A DNA stretch of 64,000 nucleotides from Haliscomenobacteraceae bacterium (GTDB lineage Bacteria; Bacteroidota; Bacteroidia; Chitinophagales; Saprospiraceae), in the NCBI GenBank assembly GCA_947501115.1, contig CANMVX010000011.1, forward strand, positions 41,564 to 105,563, written 5' to 3'. The notes beneath the pieces are model-generated. The model was not told where the DNA came from, made no database searches, and saw nothing but the letters and a program-made list of their open reading frames with translations. Of this stretch, positions 42,612 through 51,833 are shown piece by piece. The translations under genes and the position numbers were made by a program. How positions within the stretch are numbered: position 1 is the stretch's first letter; each line of letters begins with the position of its first letter.

Positions 42612-43784
42612 ATGTTTAATTTTCGATTTTTATGCATAATCTTCCTGTTGACAAAGGTTTCCACTGGTTGGTCTCAATTAGTTTCATCAGGATTAATATT
42701 TCCCGTACAAGAAAAGCATGTACACGGAAGTAGCTTGGTTTCTCTTCCTAATGGCGATTTTCTTTGCGTTTGGTTTTATGGTAACGGAGAAAGAACGTCT
42801 GATGATGTGAAATTAATGGGTGCCCGACTTGAAAAGGGAAGTTCTTCCTGGTCAGAGCCTTTCCTGATGGCTGACACGCCGCATTTACCCGATTGTAATC
42901 CTGTATTGTTCCTAAATCAAGATGGAAAACTATTCCTGGTGTGGATTGCTGTTCAGGCAAATCTTTGGGAACAATCTATTTTAAAAGTACGCACTTCAGT
43001 CGATTTTTTGAAACCCGGTCCGCCCATTTGGCAATGGCAAGATAATATTCTGCTCAAGCCAACCGATGCTTTTGCTAAGGAAATTAAGGAAAAACTGGAA
43101 AGTTTACCCTCTCATGGTATAGGTTGGGCTGGTTATGCACCAAAATATGATGAAATGATAGCCAATGCAGCCAAAGATGCGGCAAAAAGAAGTATTGGGT
43201 GGATGACAAGAATAAAACCGTTGCTATTAGGCGAAAACAGGATTTTGCTTCCTCTTTATTCCGATGGATTTAATCTCTCCATGTTGGCAATATCCGATGA
43301 TAAAGGGGAGACCTGGAAACCCAGTCTGCCTATTGTAGGTAGAGGTCCAATACAACCTGCATTAATCCAGAAAAAGAACGGCGATATTTTGGCCTATATG
43401 AGAGATAGCGGCGACGAACCACCGATGGTTCATCAAAGTATTTCAACAGATAACGGCGAATCCTGGACAGCTACCCAAAAAACCTCTATTCCCAATACAG
43501 CCAGTGTAGAATTGTTGAGACTTAAGGACGGAAGAATGGCCTTTTTAGGAAATGATATTGTAGATGGTCGTTATCGTTTGAGACTTTACCTGTCGAAAGA
43601 CGAAGGGGAAACCTGGTATTTTAAATTTCCAATGGAAGAGGAAAGCCCCGGAAAAGGAAGTTTTTCTTACCCCTCTTTAATTCAATCCAATGACGGGCTC
43701 ATCCGCTGTACCTATTCCTATAATAAAGGAAATAACGAAAAATCAATAAAGTATGTGGTATTGGATCCCAAAAAATGGCCATAA
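42612..43784 (+). CDS. Exported sialidase-like protein with Asp boxes
   Basis: A 390-residue protein with a signal peptide (about residues 1-22, ending G-W-S-Q). It has three Asp-box (BNR) repeats: S-D-D-K-G-E-T-W, S-T-D-N-G-E-S-W and S-K-D-E-G-E-T-W. The N-terminal part has H-G-S-S-L-V-S-L-P-N-G-D-F-L-C-V-W-F. The fold is a six-bladed sialidase propeller, and the family is annotated as exo-alpha-sialidase, though many members act on other sugars. The arginine triad cannot be confirmed by eye. It lies within module B between the ceramidase-like and cytochrome/LRR genes (12 and 18 bases away). Confidence 0.8.
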   Translation: MFNFRFLCIIFLLTKVSTGWSQLVSSGLIFPVQEKHVHGSSLVSLPNGDFLCVWFYGNGERTSDDVKLMGARLEKGSSSWSEPFLMADTPHLPDCNPVLFLNQDGKLFLVWIAVQANLWEQSILKVRTSVDFLKPGPPIWQWQDNILLKPTDAFAKEIKEKLESLPSHGIGWAGYAPKYDEMIANAAKDAAKRSIGWMTRIKPLLLGENRILLPLYSDGFNLSMLAISDDKGETWKPSLPIVGRGPIQPALIQKKNGDILAYMRDSGDEPPMVHQSISTDNGESWTATQKTSIPNTASVELLRLKDGRMAFLGNDIVDGRYRLRLYLSKDEGETWYFKFPMEEESPGKGSFSYPSLIQSNDGLIRCTYSYNKGNNEKSIKYVVLDPKKWP

Positions 43785-43802
43785 CTTTATGTAATTTATT
43801 AA

Positions 43803-45305
43803 ATGAAAATAATGTTTTTAACCGAATTTTTTGGCCGCCTTCACCCCTTATTGGTGCATTTACCTATCGGCATTTTGCTCTTTGCCTTTGCCCTTATTTT
43901 ATTTCAACGTTTTCAAAAAGTTGAAGTGGAAGTCGCCATTTCTTTTGCCTTATTATTAGGTTCAATCTCAGCTGTGTTTGCCAGTGCGGCAGGATGGTTT
44001 TTAGCACAATCGGGTGAATATGACGCAGATCTGGTGTTCCAACATCAATGGATGGGTATTGGTACCGCCGTTTTTAGTTTTGCAGCCTATTTTATTAAAC
44101 GTATCAGAGATATTTTAACTACCATTACTGTTTGTGCCTTAATGGTTACGGGACATTTTGGGGGTAATTTGACGCATGGTGAGGACTATCTTTTTCCGAA
44201 AAAGAAAAGTGTCCCTTTGCAAATGATTCCTACCTTAGATTCCACACAACAGGAGGTTTCAAAGGTATCTCCGACGGATTTGGCTATAACTAATCAGAAA
44301 TCTTCTGTCCAGATTCAACCAAATACGGAAAAGGCAGAAAAGGTGAAAACTAGTTTTATATTCAGAGATGCTGTCTTACCCATATTGGAAAAGAAGTGTT
44401 TCAGTTGTCATTCTGCAACAAAAAAGAAAGGTGGTTTGCGCCTCGATACAGAAGAATTTATTCTCTTAGGTGGCAAAAATGGAGCAATCCTTACCGCAGG
44501 TAATCCTGAAAATAGTACATTATACCTGTCCATGTTATTACCTGAAGACGATGATAATCACATGCCGCCTAAAGGTAAACCGCAACTTACCCCTCAAGAA
44601 ATAGCTATTTTCCATCAGTGGATTAAACAAGGTGCCTCTTTTCGGGAAGAAATGAAGGTTTTTCTTGAACATCAGGAAGAAAAAAAAGAAGTGATTGAAA
44701 CTAAACCGGTCAATGTTTCAGTACCCAAAACGTCTGTCTCACCTTCTTTTGTGCAAGATGTTGAGGGCAATATTTTGAAAAATAAGATAGAAGCGGTTCC
44801 TCCCTCGTTATTGAATCAATTAAAACAGCAAAATATCATTGTCAGTAATTTTGGAACGAATTCAAATTATTTGATGGTAAATTTTGTGAATGTGAGAGAT
44901 TATCGCTCCACTTTGATAGATGATTTGCTGAAATTAGGTGATAAAGTGGTTAGATTGCGTTTGAGCCAACAACCTGTAAATGATTCAGATATTAAAAAAT
45001 TAAGTGGGCTGAAAAATATTACCCGCTTAAATCTTGAAAAAACACCTATTACTGATCTGGCGTTGAACCATATAAAAAATCTGCCAAATTTGGAGCAGAT
45101 AAATCTATATGGTACCAATATTACCGATAATGGATTATTGGAATTGGCAAATTGTGCCCAGCTGAAGGTGGTTTTTCTTTGGCAAACTAAAACCACGGCA
45201 AAGGGAATTGAACAATTAAAGAGGTCATTGCCCAATGTGCAAGTGGAATTGGGTGGCGTTCAATTTGCAAAGCCCGATACCGCAAAAACAAAAAATTTAG
45301 ATTAA
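43803..45305 (+). CDS. Membrane protein with cytochrome motif and leucine-rich repeats, module B
   Basis: A 500-residue protein with the same plan as 23794-25005. Residues 1-140 are four membrane helices (L-V-H-L-P-I-G near the start and H-F-G-G-N-L-T-H-G-E-D-Y-L at the end). A linker rich in S, T and Q follows. Residues 185-285 contain a PSCyt1 cytochrome motif C199-F-S-C-H203 with H-M-P-P as probable distal methionine. Residues 340-480 are leucine-rich repeats (L-S-G-L-K-N-I-T-R-L-N-L pattern). The extra length against module A is mainly the linkers. It sits in the middle of the operon, in front of DUF1501. Confidence 0.85.
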   Translation: MKIMFLTEFFGRLHPLLVHLPIGILLFAFALILFQRFQKVEVEVAISFALLLGSISAVFASAAGWFLAQSGEYDADLVFQHQWMGIGTAVFSFAAYFIKRIRDILTTITVCALMVTGHFGGNLTHGEDYLFPKKKSVPLQMIPTLDSTQQEVSKVSPTDLAITNQKSSVQIQPNTEKAEKVKTSFIFRDAVLPILEKKCFSCHSATKKKGGLRLDTEEFILLGGKNGAILTAGNPENSTLYLSMLLPEDDDNHMPPKGKPQLTPQEIAIFHQWIKQGASFREEMKVFLEHQEEKKEVIETKPVNVSVPKTSVSPSFVQDVEGNILKNKIEAVPPSLLNQLKQQNIIVSNFGTNSNYLMVNFVNVRDYRSTLIDDLLKLGDKVVRLRLSQQPVNDSDIKKLSGLKNITRLNLEKTPITDLALNHIKNLPNLEQINLYGTNITDNGLLELANCAQLKVVFLWQTKTTAKGIEQLKRSLPNVQVELGGVQFAKPDTAKTKNLD

Positions 45306-45372
45306 CTTAGAGCGTCTTCCTAATGTACTAAAATGAACTTTAATGAATATTTTTGAGGAATATAACCATAAA

Positions 45373-46773
45373 ATGAACCGTCGGAACTTTCTTTCCGGAA
45401 GTGTTTTAGGTCTCGGTGCTACGGCCTTGAGTGGTTTAATGAATGATAACAATCTGTTTAACAATGATTTGCAATTGCCTCATTTTGCACCAAAAGCAAA
45501 GCGAATCATTTACTTGTTTCAAAGTGGCGCCCCGTCACAACTCGATTTATTTGACTATAAACCTAAATTAAAAGAGATGTTCGGCCAGGAGTTACCTGCC
45601 TCCATTCGGGGGGAGCAAAGGGTAACGGGTATGACGGCGCATCAAAAATCTTTTCCATTAGCGGGAAGCAAATTTAATTTTGCACAGTATGGTAAAGGAA
45701 GGATTTGGTTGAGCGAAATTTTACCTTACCACCAGCAAATTGCCGACGAAATGTGTGTGATAAAATCTATGCACACGGAAGCAATTAATCATGACCCCGC
45801 CGTTACGTTTCTTCAAACGGGTAGTCAACAAGGCGCACGTCCCAGTTTCGGATCATGGGTAAGTTATGGACTAGGTTCCGAGAATAAAAATTTACCTGCT
45901 TTTTGTGTGTTGCTCTCTCGTTCAAACAACGGTGACCAGCCGCTGTACGCTAAATTGTGGAATAATGCTTTCCTGCCTTCCGAACATCAAGGAGTTTTGT
46001 TTCGATCAGGTGATGATCCTATTTTATATTTAAAAGATCCTAAGGGAATCGATAAATTTTCCCGACGGGACATGCTCGATGCTCTGGCGAAGTTGCATAA
46101 ACTTGAGATTGAACAAACGCTCGATGATGACCTGAATGGGAAAATAGCGCAGTACGAAATGGCTTATCGGATGCAAACCTCTGTGCCCGAAACACTTGAT
46201 GTAAGTAAAGAACCTGATTGGGTATTTGATCTATATGGAAAAGATGCACGGAAACCTGGTTCTTATGCTGCTAATTGCTTGTTAGCCAGAAAGTTAATTG
46301 AAAATGATGTCCGTTTTGTTCAGCTCTATCATCAGGGATGGGATCAACATGGCAATCTGCCTTCCGAAATTTCAAAGCTGGCAAAAGATGTAGATCAACC
46401 TTCTGCTGCCCTCATTCTTGACTTAAAACAAAGAGGTTTACTCGAAGATACTCTTGTTGTCTGGGGCGGAGAATTCGGACGTGGTTGTTATTCTCAAGGT
46501 AAACTCACCGTCGATAATTATGGCCGGGATCATCACCCGCGTTGCTACTCCATCTGGATGGCTGGTGCCGGTGTGAAAAAGGGATATACCTACGGGGAAA
46601 CAGACGATTTTGGATATAATATAATAAATAATCCAGTGCATATACACGACTATCAGGCTACCGTCATGCATCTAATGGGTATCGATCACGAACGTTTTAC
46701 ATTTAAAACGCAAGGAAGAAGGTACCGATTAACTGACGTGGCTGGAAAAGTTGTGAAATCTGTATTGGCCTAA
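45373..46773 (+). CDS. DUF1501 protein, module B
   Basis: A 466-residue DUF1501 protein with a Tat-like signal at its N-terminus (N-R-R-N-F-L-S-G, then S-V-L-G-L-G-A-T-A-L). The body repeats the pattern of 22311-23771: I-Y-L-F-Q-S-G-A-P-S-Q-L-D, then H-D-P-A-V-T-F-L-Q-T-G and V-V-W-G-G-E-F-G-R, with G-R-D-H-H-P. The open frame begins at 45343 (M-N-I-F-E), but the ATG at 45373 puts the twin arginine at the N-terminus and is preferred. It lies between the cytochrome/LRR gene and the large DUF1553 gene of module B. Its function is not established. Confidence 0.9.
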   Translation: MNRRNFLSGSVLGLGATALSGLMNDNNLFNNDLQLPHFAPKAKRIIYLFQSGAPSQLDLFDYKPKLKEMFGQELPASIRGEQRVTGMTAHQKSFPLAGSKFNFAQYGKGRIWLSEILPYHQQIADEMCVIKSMHTEAINHDPAVTFLQTGSQQGARPSFGSWVSYGLGSENKNLPAFCVLLSRSNNGDQPLYAKLWNNAFLPSEHQGVLFRSGDDPILYLKDPKGIDKFSRRDMLDALAKLHKLEIEQTLDDDLNGKIAQYEMAYRMQTSVPETLDVSKEPDWVFDLYGKDARKPGSYAANCLLARKLIENDVRFVQLYHQGWDQHGNLPSEISKLAKDVDQPSAALILDLKQRGLLEDTLVVWGGEFGRGCYSQGKLTVDNYGRDHHPRCYSIWMAGAGVKKGYTYGETDDFGYNIINNPVHIHDYQATVMHLMGIDHERFTFKTQGRRYRLTDVAGKVVKSVLA

Positions 46774-46789
46774 TCTATTATTTAAAAAT

Positions 46790-49700
46790 ATGCTGTCTAT
46801 GTTTAAGCGCTACGATAATAAATTTTTTAGTGTGTCGGCCTTTCTGGTTTTTTTCATTTTGAATATGGCCTATTCAAAGAAAATAGATTTTAACAGGCAA
46901 ATAAAGCCCATTCTATCCGATAGATGCTTCAAATGTCATGGTCCCGATAAATCAAAAGTAGATGCAGAGCTGCAACTAACTTCTTTTGAATCAGCTACAT
47001 CGCTGTTGCCGTCGGGTAAAAGGGCTATCGTTCCTTTTAATATCAAAGAAAGTGAATTGGTCCGTCGGATCATGTCTGACGACCCTCATGAGGTAATGCC
47101 TTCGCCTAAGTCAAACTTGCAATTAACCGCAGAAGAGAAAAAAATATTGGTACAATGGATTGCGGAAGGTGCTGAATATCAAGAACATTGGGCGTTTATT
47201 TCCCCCTTCAAATATCCTTCTCCTTTGGTCATTAATAAGGCTTGGTCTAAAACGACCATCGATGATTATATTCTTCAAAAATTAGAAGAAAAAGGTCTGA
47301 AACCTAATATTGAAGCAACAAAAGAGGTGATTATTCGCCGCTTATCTCTTGACCTCATTGGATTGCCGCCTACCGTTGAGGAGGTAAAAGATTTTATAAA
47401 TGACACCTCGCCAACGGCTTATGATAAATTGGTTGATCGGTTGCTTTCTTCACCCCATTTTGGGGAACGAATGGCTTTGGAATGGTTAGATGTAGCCCGA
47501 TATGCCGATTCCCATGGTTATCAGGACGATGGTATGAGAAATACCTATCCTTATCGGGATTGGGTTATCAGGGCATTTAATCAGAATTTGTCTTATGATA
47601 AATTTACTATCTGGCAGTTAGCTGGCGATTTATTGCCAAATCCAACCCTCGATCAGTTGATAGCTACCTGCTTTAATAGAAATCACCAACAGTCGCAAGA
47701 GGGTGGGGTGGTACCGGAAGAATACCGTGTGGAATATGTGAGCGATCGCGTAGCTACCTTTGGCAAAGCTTTTTTAGGACTTTCAACCGAATGTGCAAAA
47801 TGCCACACCCATAAATACGATCCTATCGAGGATAAAGATTATTATGCTTTATATGCCTTCTTTAATCAGAATAACGAATCTGGTATTGTTCCTTACAACG
47901 GTGAAGCGTCTCCAACAGTGCTTTTACCAACACCCTCCGCTCAGAAAAGTCTGGACAGTTTGAGGGCTTTGATGGAACCGCATATTAAGGCAACGAAGAT
48001 GACAGATCAGTATAAAAATGATCTTGAAAAATGGCTGACAAAAATCAATGCATCCGATATTTCCTCCTTGAAAGAACCCGTTGGACGAGTTTTATATCTT
48101 GATTTTGAGAAAATAGATACCACGCTGATTGGGGATATGATTACCCCACCCACAAAGGCAGAATTAGAACGGCGGGCTAAGGAGTTGGAAAGAAGTAAAA
48201 CAGATTCGACGATTAAAATAAAACCTCCCGGCAAATTTAGCGGCTTCCTGAATATGGAAAAAGTAGATTCTACGGTAAAAGCGGTCCGATTTTCTGGGGA
48301 TAGAGACAAATATCCCTTCCTCGTTGCCGGTAAAAAGGGGCAGGGAATCTCCTTTAGGGGCGAAGCGAGTATTGAAGCGGGAAAAGCATTGAGTTATGAC
48401 CGTTTTCAACCATTTTCAGTGAGTATTTGGGTGAAATTGAACAAATATGGTGAGGAAGGTCCCATTTTTAATAAAGCGAATAGTGAGGAGGAAGGATTTC
48501 GTGGCTGGGCTTGTAAATTAAACAAAAATGGTACGCTGTCTTTTCAATTTGCCCATGTTTTACCTGATAATGCCATCGATTTTGTTACCATCGATACTCT
48601 TAAAGTGGGAGAATGGACCCATATCGCTCTGACCTACGACGGAAGTAGCAAGGCTTCAGGTATCCGTTTCTGGCTTAATGGTAAAATTCCGGAATACAAA
48701 TTACTGGTTGATAATTTGCAAAAAAGTATGGTATTCGCGCGCTTTAATGTCATTAGAGGAACAAGAAATTTTACATTGGGATCTAATTCGCCGCGTACTT
48801 TGCAAAATATGGATATGGACGAACTGGCCATTTATAAACGGGCATTATCGGAAATGGAAGTGTTAGATCTTTATGATACATCGCAGGATATTATTCCTCA
48901 GTTAATCAGTAAAAAATCAAGATCGGAGAAGGAACAAGAGCAACTTTTATCGTATTTCTTACTTCGGGGTTATCAACCAGATGTCAAAAGGAGCCAGGAT
49001 TCCCTCCTTTCTTTGCGAAGTCAAGAAAATTATATTGCGACGAATGAAGAGGAGGTGATGATAATGACGGATAGGTCAACCTATCGGAAGACATTTATCC
49101 TGGATCGGGGAGCTTACGATGCACCTACAAAAATTGAGGTTACGCCCAATACTATTCCTAAAATTTTCCCTTTTGATGAAGACAAATACCCAAAAAACCG
49201 ATTGGGATTAGCTCAATGGCTCCTGGATGAGAAAAATCCACTGTTTGCCAGGGTAGCGGTGAATCGTTTTTGGCAAATGCTTTTCGGGAAGGGATTAGTT
49301 TTAACGCAAGAAGACTTTGGAAATCAGGGCTCTTTTCCAACGCACCCAGAATTGTTAGATTATCTGGCGTTGAATTTTAGGGAGAAAAATTGGGATGTGA
49401 AGGCATTTTTAAAAGAAATAGTACTTTCTGCCACTTACAGGCAATCTTCATATACTTCAGAAATGGTTAAAGAAGTAGATTTTGCCAATGATTTATATAG
49501 TCGTTACCCGGCGCATCGTCTGCCGGCGGAACTGGTTCGCGATAACGCCTTAGCGGCCAGCGGACTTTTAGTGCCCCAGATTGGTGGTCCAAGTGTTCAT
49601 CCTTATCAGCCAGAAGGACTTTGGGAAGCATTAGCTACGCGAAATGCGACAAAGTATATACAAGACCATGGAGATAGTTTATATCGCCGCAGTCTTTATA

Positions 49701-50155
49701 CGATATGGAAGCGAAGTTCACCACCCCCATCGATGCTCAATTTTGATGCGACCGATCGTTCCTATTGTGCGGTGAGGAGGCAAAAAACTGCTTCTCCTTT
49801 GCAGGCACTTGTATTGATGAATGATCCCCAATTTGTGGAAGCTGCCAGGATATTAGCAGAAAAAATGCAGCGTATGCCTAATACCACAGGAAATACTATG
49901 TCGGAATCAGATCGTTTGGCCTATGGTTTTCAAGCACTTACCAGTCGTAAACCCAGGAAGGAAGAACTTAGTATTTTAACTGAATTATATGAAAATCAAT
50001 GGGCTTATTTTAAGGAAAATAAGGAAAAGGCCATAGATTTACTAACGGTAGGCGAATATCAACGGGATAAGCAATTAGACCCTGTGATTACAGCGGCCTA
50101 CACGATAGTCGCGTCAACCATCATGAATTTCGACGAGTTTGCAGTGATTAGGTGA
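46790..50155 (+). CDS. PSCyt1/DUF1549/DUF1553 cytochrome protein with LamG-like insert, module B
   Basis: A 1121-residue protein. A signal peptide covers about residues 1-29. PSCyt1 has C46-F-K-C-H50 in a C-H-G-P-D context. DUF1549 spans about 150-360 with C335-A-K-C-H339 and H-K-Y-D-P-I. Residues 515-700 hold a concanavalin/LamG-like domain (F-S-V-S-I-W-V-K, W-T-H-I-A-L-T-Y-D-G, F-W-L-N-G-K, then M-D-E-L-A-I-Y-K-R-A-L-S), a typical glycan-binding fold absent from the module A paralogue. DUF1553 follows (about 800-1110) with R-F-W-Q-M-L-F-G-K-G. The glycan-binding insert supports an envelope polysaccharide role, though none is proven. It ends the operon. Confidence 0.9.
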   Translation: MLSMFKRYDNKFFSVSAFLVFFILNMAYSKKIDFNRQIKPILSDRCFKCHGPDKSKVDAELQLTSFESATSLLPSGKRAIVPFNIKESELVRRIMSDDPHEVMPSPKSNLQLTAEEKKILVQWIAEGAEYQEHWAFISPFKYPSPLVINKAWSKTTIDDYILQKLEEKGLKPNIEATKEVIIRRLSLDLIGLPPTVEEVKDFINDTSPTAYDKLVDRLLSSPHFGERMALEWLDVARYADSHGYQDDGMRNTYPYRDWVIRAFNQNLSYDKFTIWQLAGDLLPNPTLDQLIATCFNRNHQQSQEGGVVPEEYRVEYVSDRVATFGKAFLGLSTECAKCHTHKYDPIEDKDYYALYAFFNQNNESGIVPYNGEASPTVLLPTPSAQKSLDSLRALMEPHIKATKMTDQYKNDLEKWLTKINASDISSLKEPVGRVLYLDFEKIDTTLIGDMITPPTKAELERRAKELERSKTDSTIKIKPPGKFSGFLNMEKVDSTVKAVRFSGDRDKYPFLVAGKKGQGISFRGEASIEAGKALSYDRFQPFSVSIWVKLNKYGEEGPIFNKANSEEEGFRGWACKLNKNGTLSFQFAHVLPDNAIDFVTIDTLKVGEWTHIALTYDGSSKASGIRFWLNGKIPEYKLLVDNLQKSMVFARFNVIRGTRNFTLGSNSPRTLQNMDMDELAIYKRALSEMEVLDLYDTSQDIIPQLISKKSRSEKEQEQLLSYFLLRGYQPDVKRSQDSLLSLRSQENYIATNEEEVMIMTDRSTYRKTFILDRGAYDAPTKIEVTPNTIPKIFPFDEDKYPKNRLGLAQWLLDEKNPLFARVAVNRFWQMLFGKGLVLTQEDFGNQGSFPTHPELLDYLALNFREKNWDVKAFLKEIVLSATYRQSSYTSEMVKEVDFANDLYSRYPAHRLPAELVRDNALAASGLLVPQIGGPSVHPYQPEGLWEALATRNATKYIQDHGDSLYRRSLYTIWKRSSPPPSMLNFDATDRSYCAVRRQKTASPLQALVLMNDPQFVEAARILAEKMQRMPNTTGNTMSESDRLAYGFQALTSRKPRKEELSILTELYENQWAYFKENKEKAIDLLTVGEYQRDKQLDPVITAAYTIVASTIMNFDEFAVIR

Positions 50156-50190
50156 TTTTTGTCAATGAAGATTGTTTAGGTTAACTATTA

Positions 50191-50220
50191 TGCCAATATA
50201 ATTGCATAATTATGTTGGTA
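50191..50220 (+). terminator. Hairpin after module B
   Basis: Thirteen-base arms (50191-50203 and 50208-50220), mostly A-T with a central G-C core and two wobble positions, lie 35 bases after the stop of the last module B gene. The U-run is missing, so this may be a rho-dependent or mRNA-stabilising structure. Confidence 0.35.
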
Positions 50221-50337
50221 TGTAATTCTTCGATGTAGTTTTTTTTGTTAAAGCTTTAACTTAACATATACTTAATGTTTTAATTTCTTTAATAGATTTT
50301 AAATGTAATAGATTTATGTTTTTAATAATTATTATAT

Positions 50338-51813
50338 ATGAAAATATTTTTTTATTCCATTGTAATTTATCAAATTATAGTTTTTAATACTTATTCTTCT
50401 TTTGCAAATTCAAATGTAGTATCAGATTCAGTTCGTATTTTAAGTTTCAATATTTTATATGGTGGTGATGAAATAGACTATGATAAAGTAATAGAGCTTA
50501 TTAAAAAAGCAAATCCAGATATAATCGGTTTTCAAGAAGCGGAGGGGAATATTCCTAAAATAGCAAAATCATTGGGTTGGAAGTATTATGATTCCCGAAT
50601 ACACTTAATTTCTAAGTATCCAATTATTAGTCATAAATCATCTGCTTGGTATTATGTATTATTAGAAATAAGCCCTGGCAGGGTATTTGCTTTTTCAAAT
50701 ATACATTTGCCGTCAGACCCTTATGGGCCGGATTTAATTAAAAATGGATCACCCATAGATAGTGTTATTAAAAATGAATATATAACCAGATATCATGAAT
50801 TAGATAAATTTGAAAAAATTTATGATTCTCTATATATGGCTGAGGTCCCACTCATCGTTACCGGTGATTTCAATAGTCCTTCCCATCGTGATTGGATTGA
50901 TTCCACTGTAGGTTTAAGACCTCATATTAAATATAAAGTGGATTGGCTTGTCAGCAAGCGAATGGAAAAAATGGGATTTACAGATACTTACCGCGAAGCA
51001 AATCAAGATGTGTTAAAAAATCCAGGCCTAACCTGGACGCCAGCATCTCCGCCAATTGTACCTGCCAATGAGACCCATGATCGGATTGATTATATCTGGG
51101 CTTCAAATATTGAAAAAGTTATTCATTCCACGCTGGTTGGCGAGGAAGGAGGACAGGATGTGACTATTTCTGTAAATCCATTTCCTTCTGATCACCGGGG
51201 CGTTTTAACCACCTGTTTCATAAAACCTATTATATTAGATGCATATATCCAACCTTTTCAATTAAAAGATAGCCTTCTAATTCGATTTTTTTCAAAGGAC
51301 TATAAAAAATTATCCATTGAACTTTTTGATAAGGAAGGAAATTTGTTTAAATCATTTCGAAATTTGGAATCAAATGAAAATGAGAAAAAGTTAAAGATTC
51401 AAAAAGGGGAAAGTTATCGTATTCAATTGAAAAATAATGACTTGGTTATTGCTGAAAATTATTTTCACCCTACAAATGATAAAAAAAGACCAATCTTAAA
51501 ATTGTCCAAAGATGAATACAAAGAAGGCGAACCAATTTCAATTGAATGGAAAAATGCACCTGGTCATCGGTTTGATTGGATAGCCATTTACCCTGATGGA
51601 AAAGAAACATCTGATGACTTCTATAAAACGGAGACCTACACCACTTACTTGTTATATGCCTACACGTATGCCAGTGAATCGGGAAGTTTAGTGTTAGGAA
51701 AACAATCTAAGGGAAATGGTTGGCCATTGAAAGCAGGTCAATATAGGATTCATTTCTTACTGGATGATGGTTATCGTTCGTTGGATGATATTCCTTTAAA
51801 AGTAATAAAGTAG
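50338..51813 (+). CDS. Exported endonuclease/exonuclease/phosphatase family protein
   Basis: A 491-residue protein with a signal peptide (residues 1-24). Residues 28-300 form an EEP domain: F-N-I-L-Y-G-G, G-F-Q-E-A-E-G (metal glutamate), V-T-G-D-F-N-S (catalytic D and N), D-R-I-D-Y-I-W and S-D-H-R-G (catalytic H). Residues 300-490 are a beta-sandwich C-terminal domain found in exported EEP proteins. Substrates of exported members include phosphodiesters, inositol phosphates and sphingomyelin. It is followed after 20 bases by a TonB receptor, so an outer-membrane nutrient-uptake function for the pair is likely. Confidence 0.85.
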   Translation: MKIFFYSIVIYQIIVFNTYSSFANSNVVSDSVRILSFNILYGGDEIDYDKVIELIKKANPDIIGFQEAEGNIPKIAKSLGWKYYDSRIHLISKYPIISHKSSAWYYVLLEISPGRVFAFSNIHLPSDPYGPDLIKNGSPIDSVIKNEYITRYHELDKFEKIYDSLYMAEVPLIVTGDFNSPSHRDWIDSTVGLRPHIKYKVDWLVSKRMEKMGFTDTYREANQDVLKNPGLTWTPASPPIVPANETHDRIDYIWASNIEKVIHSTLVGEEGGQDVTISVNPFPSDHRGVLTTCFIKPIILDAYIQPFQLKDSLLIRFFSKDYKKLSIELFDKEGNLFKSFRNLESNENEKKLKIQKGESYRIQLKNNDLVIAENYFHPTNDKKRPILKLSKDEYKEGEPISIEWKNAPGHRFDWIAIYPDGKETSDDFYKTETYTTYLLYAYTYASESGSLVLGKQSKGNGWPLKAGQYRIHFLLDDGYRSLDDIPLKVIK

Positions 51814-51833
51814 TTACAAAAAATACACTTATC

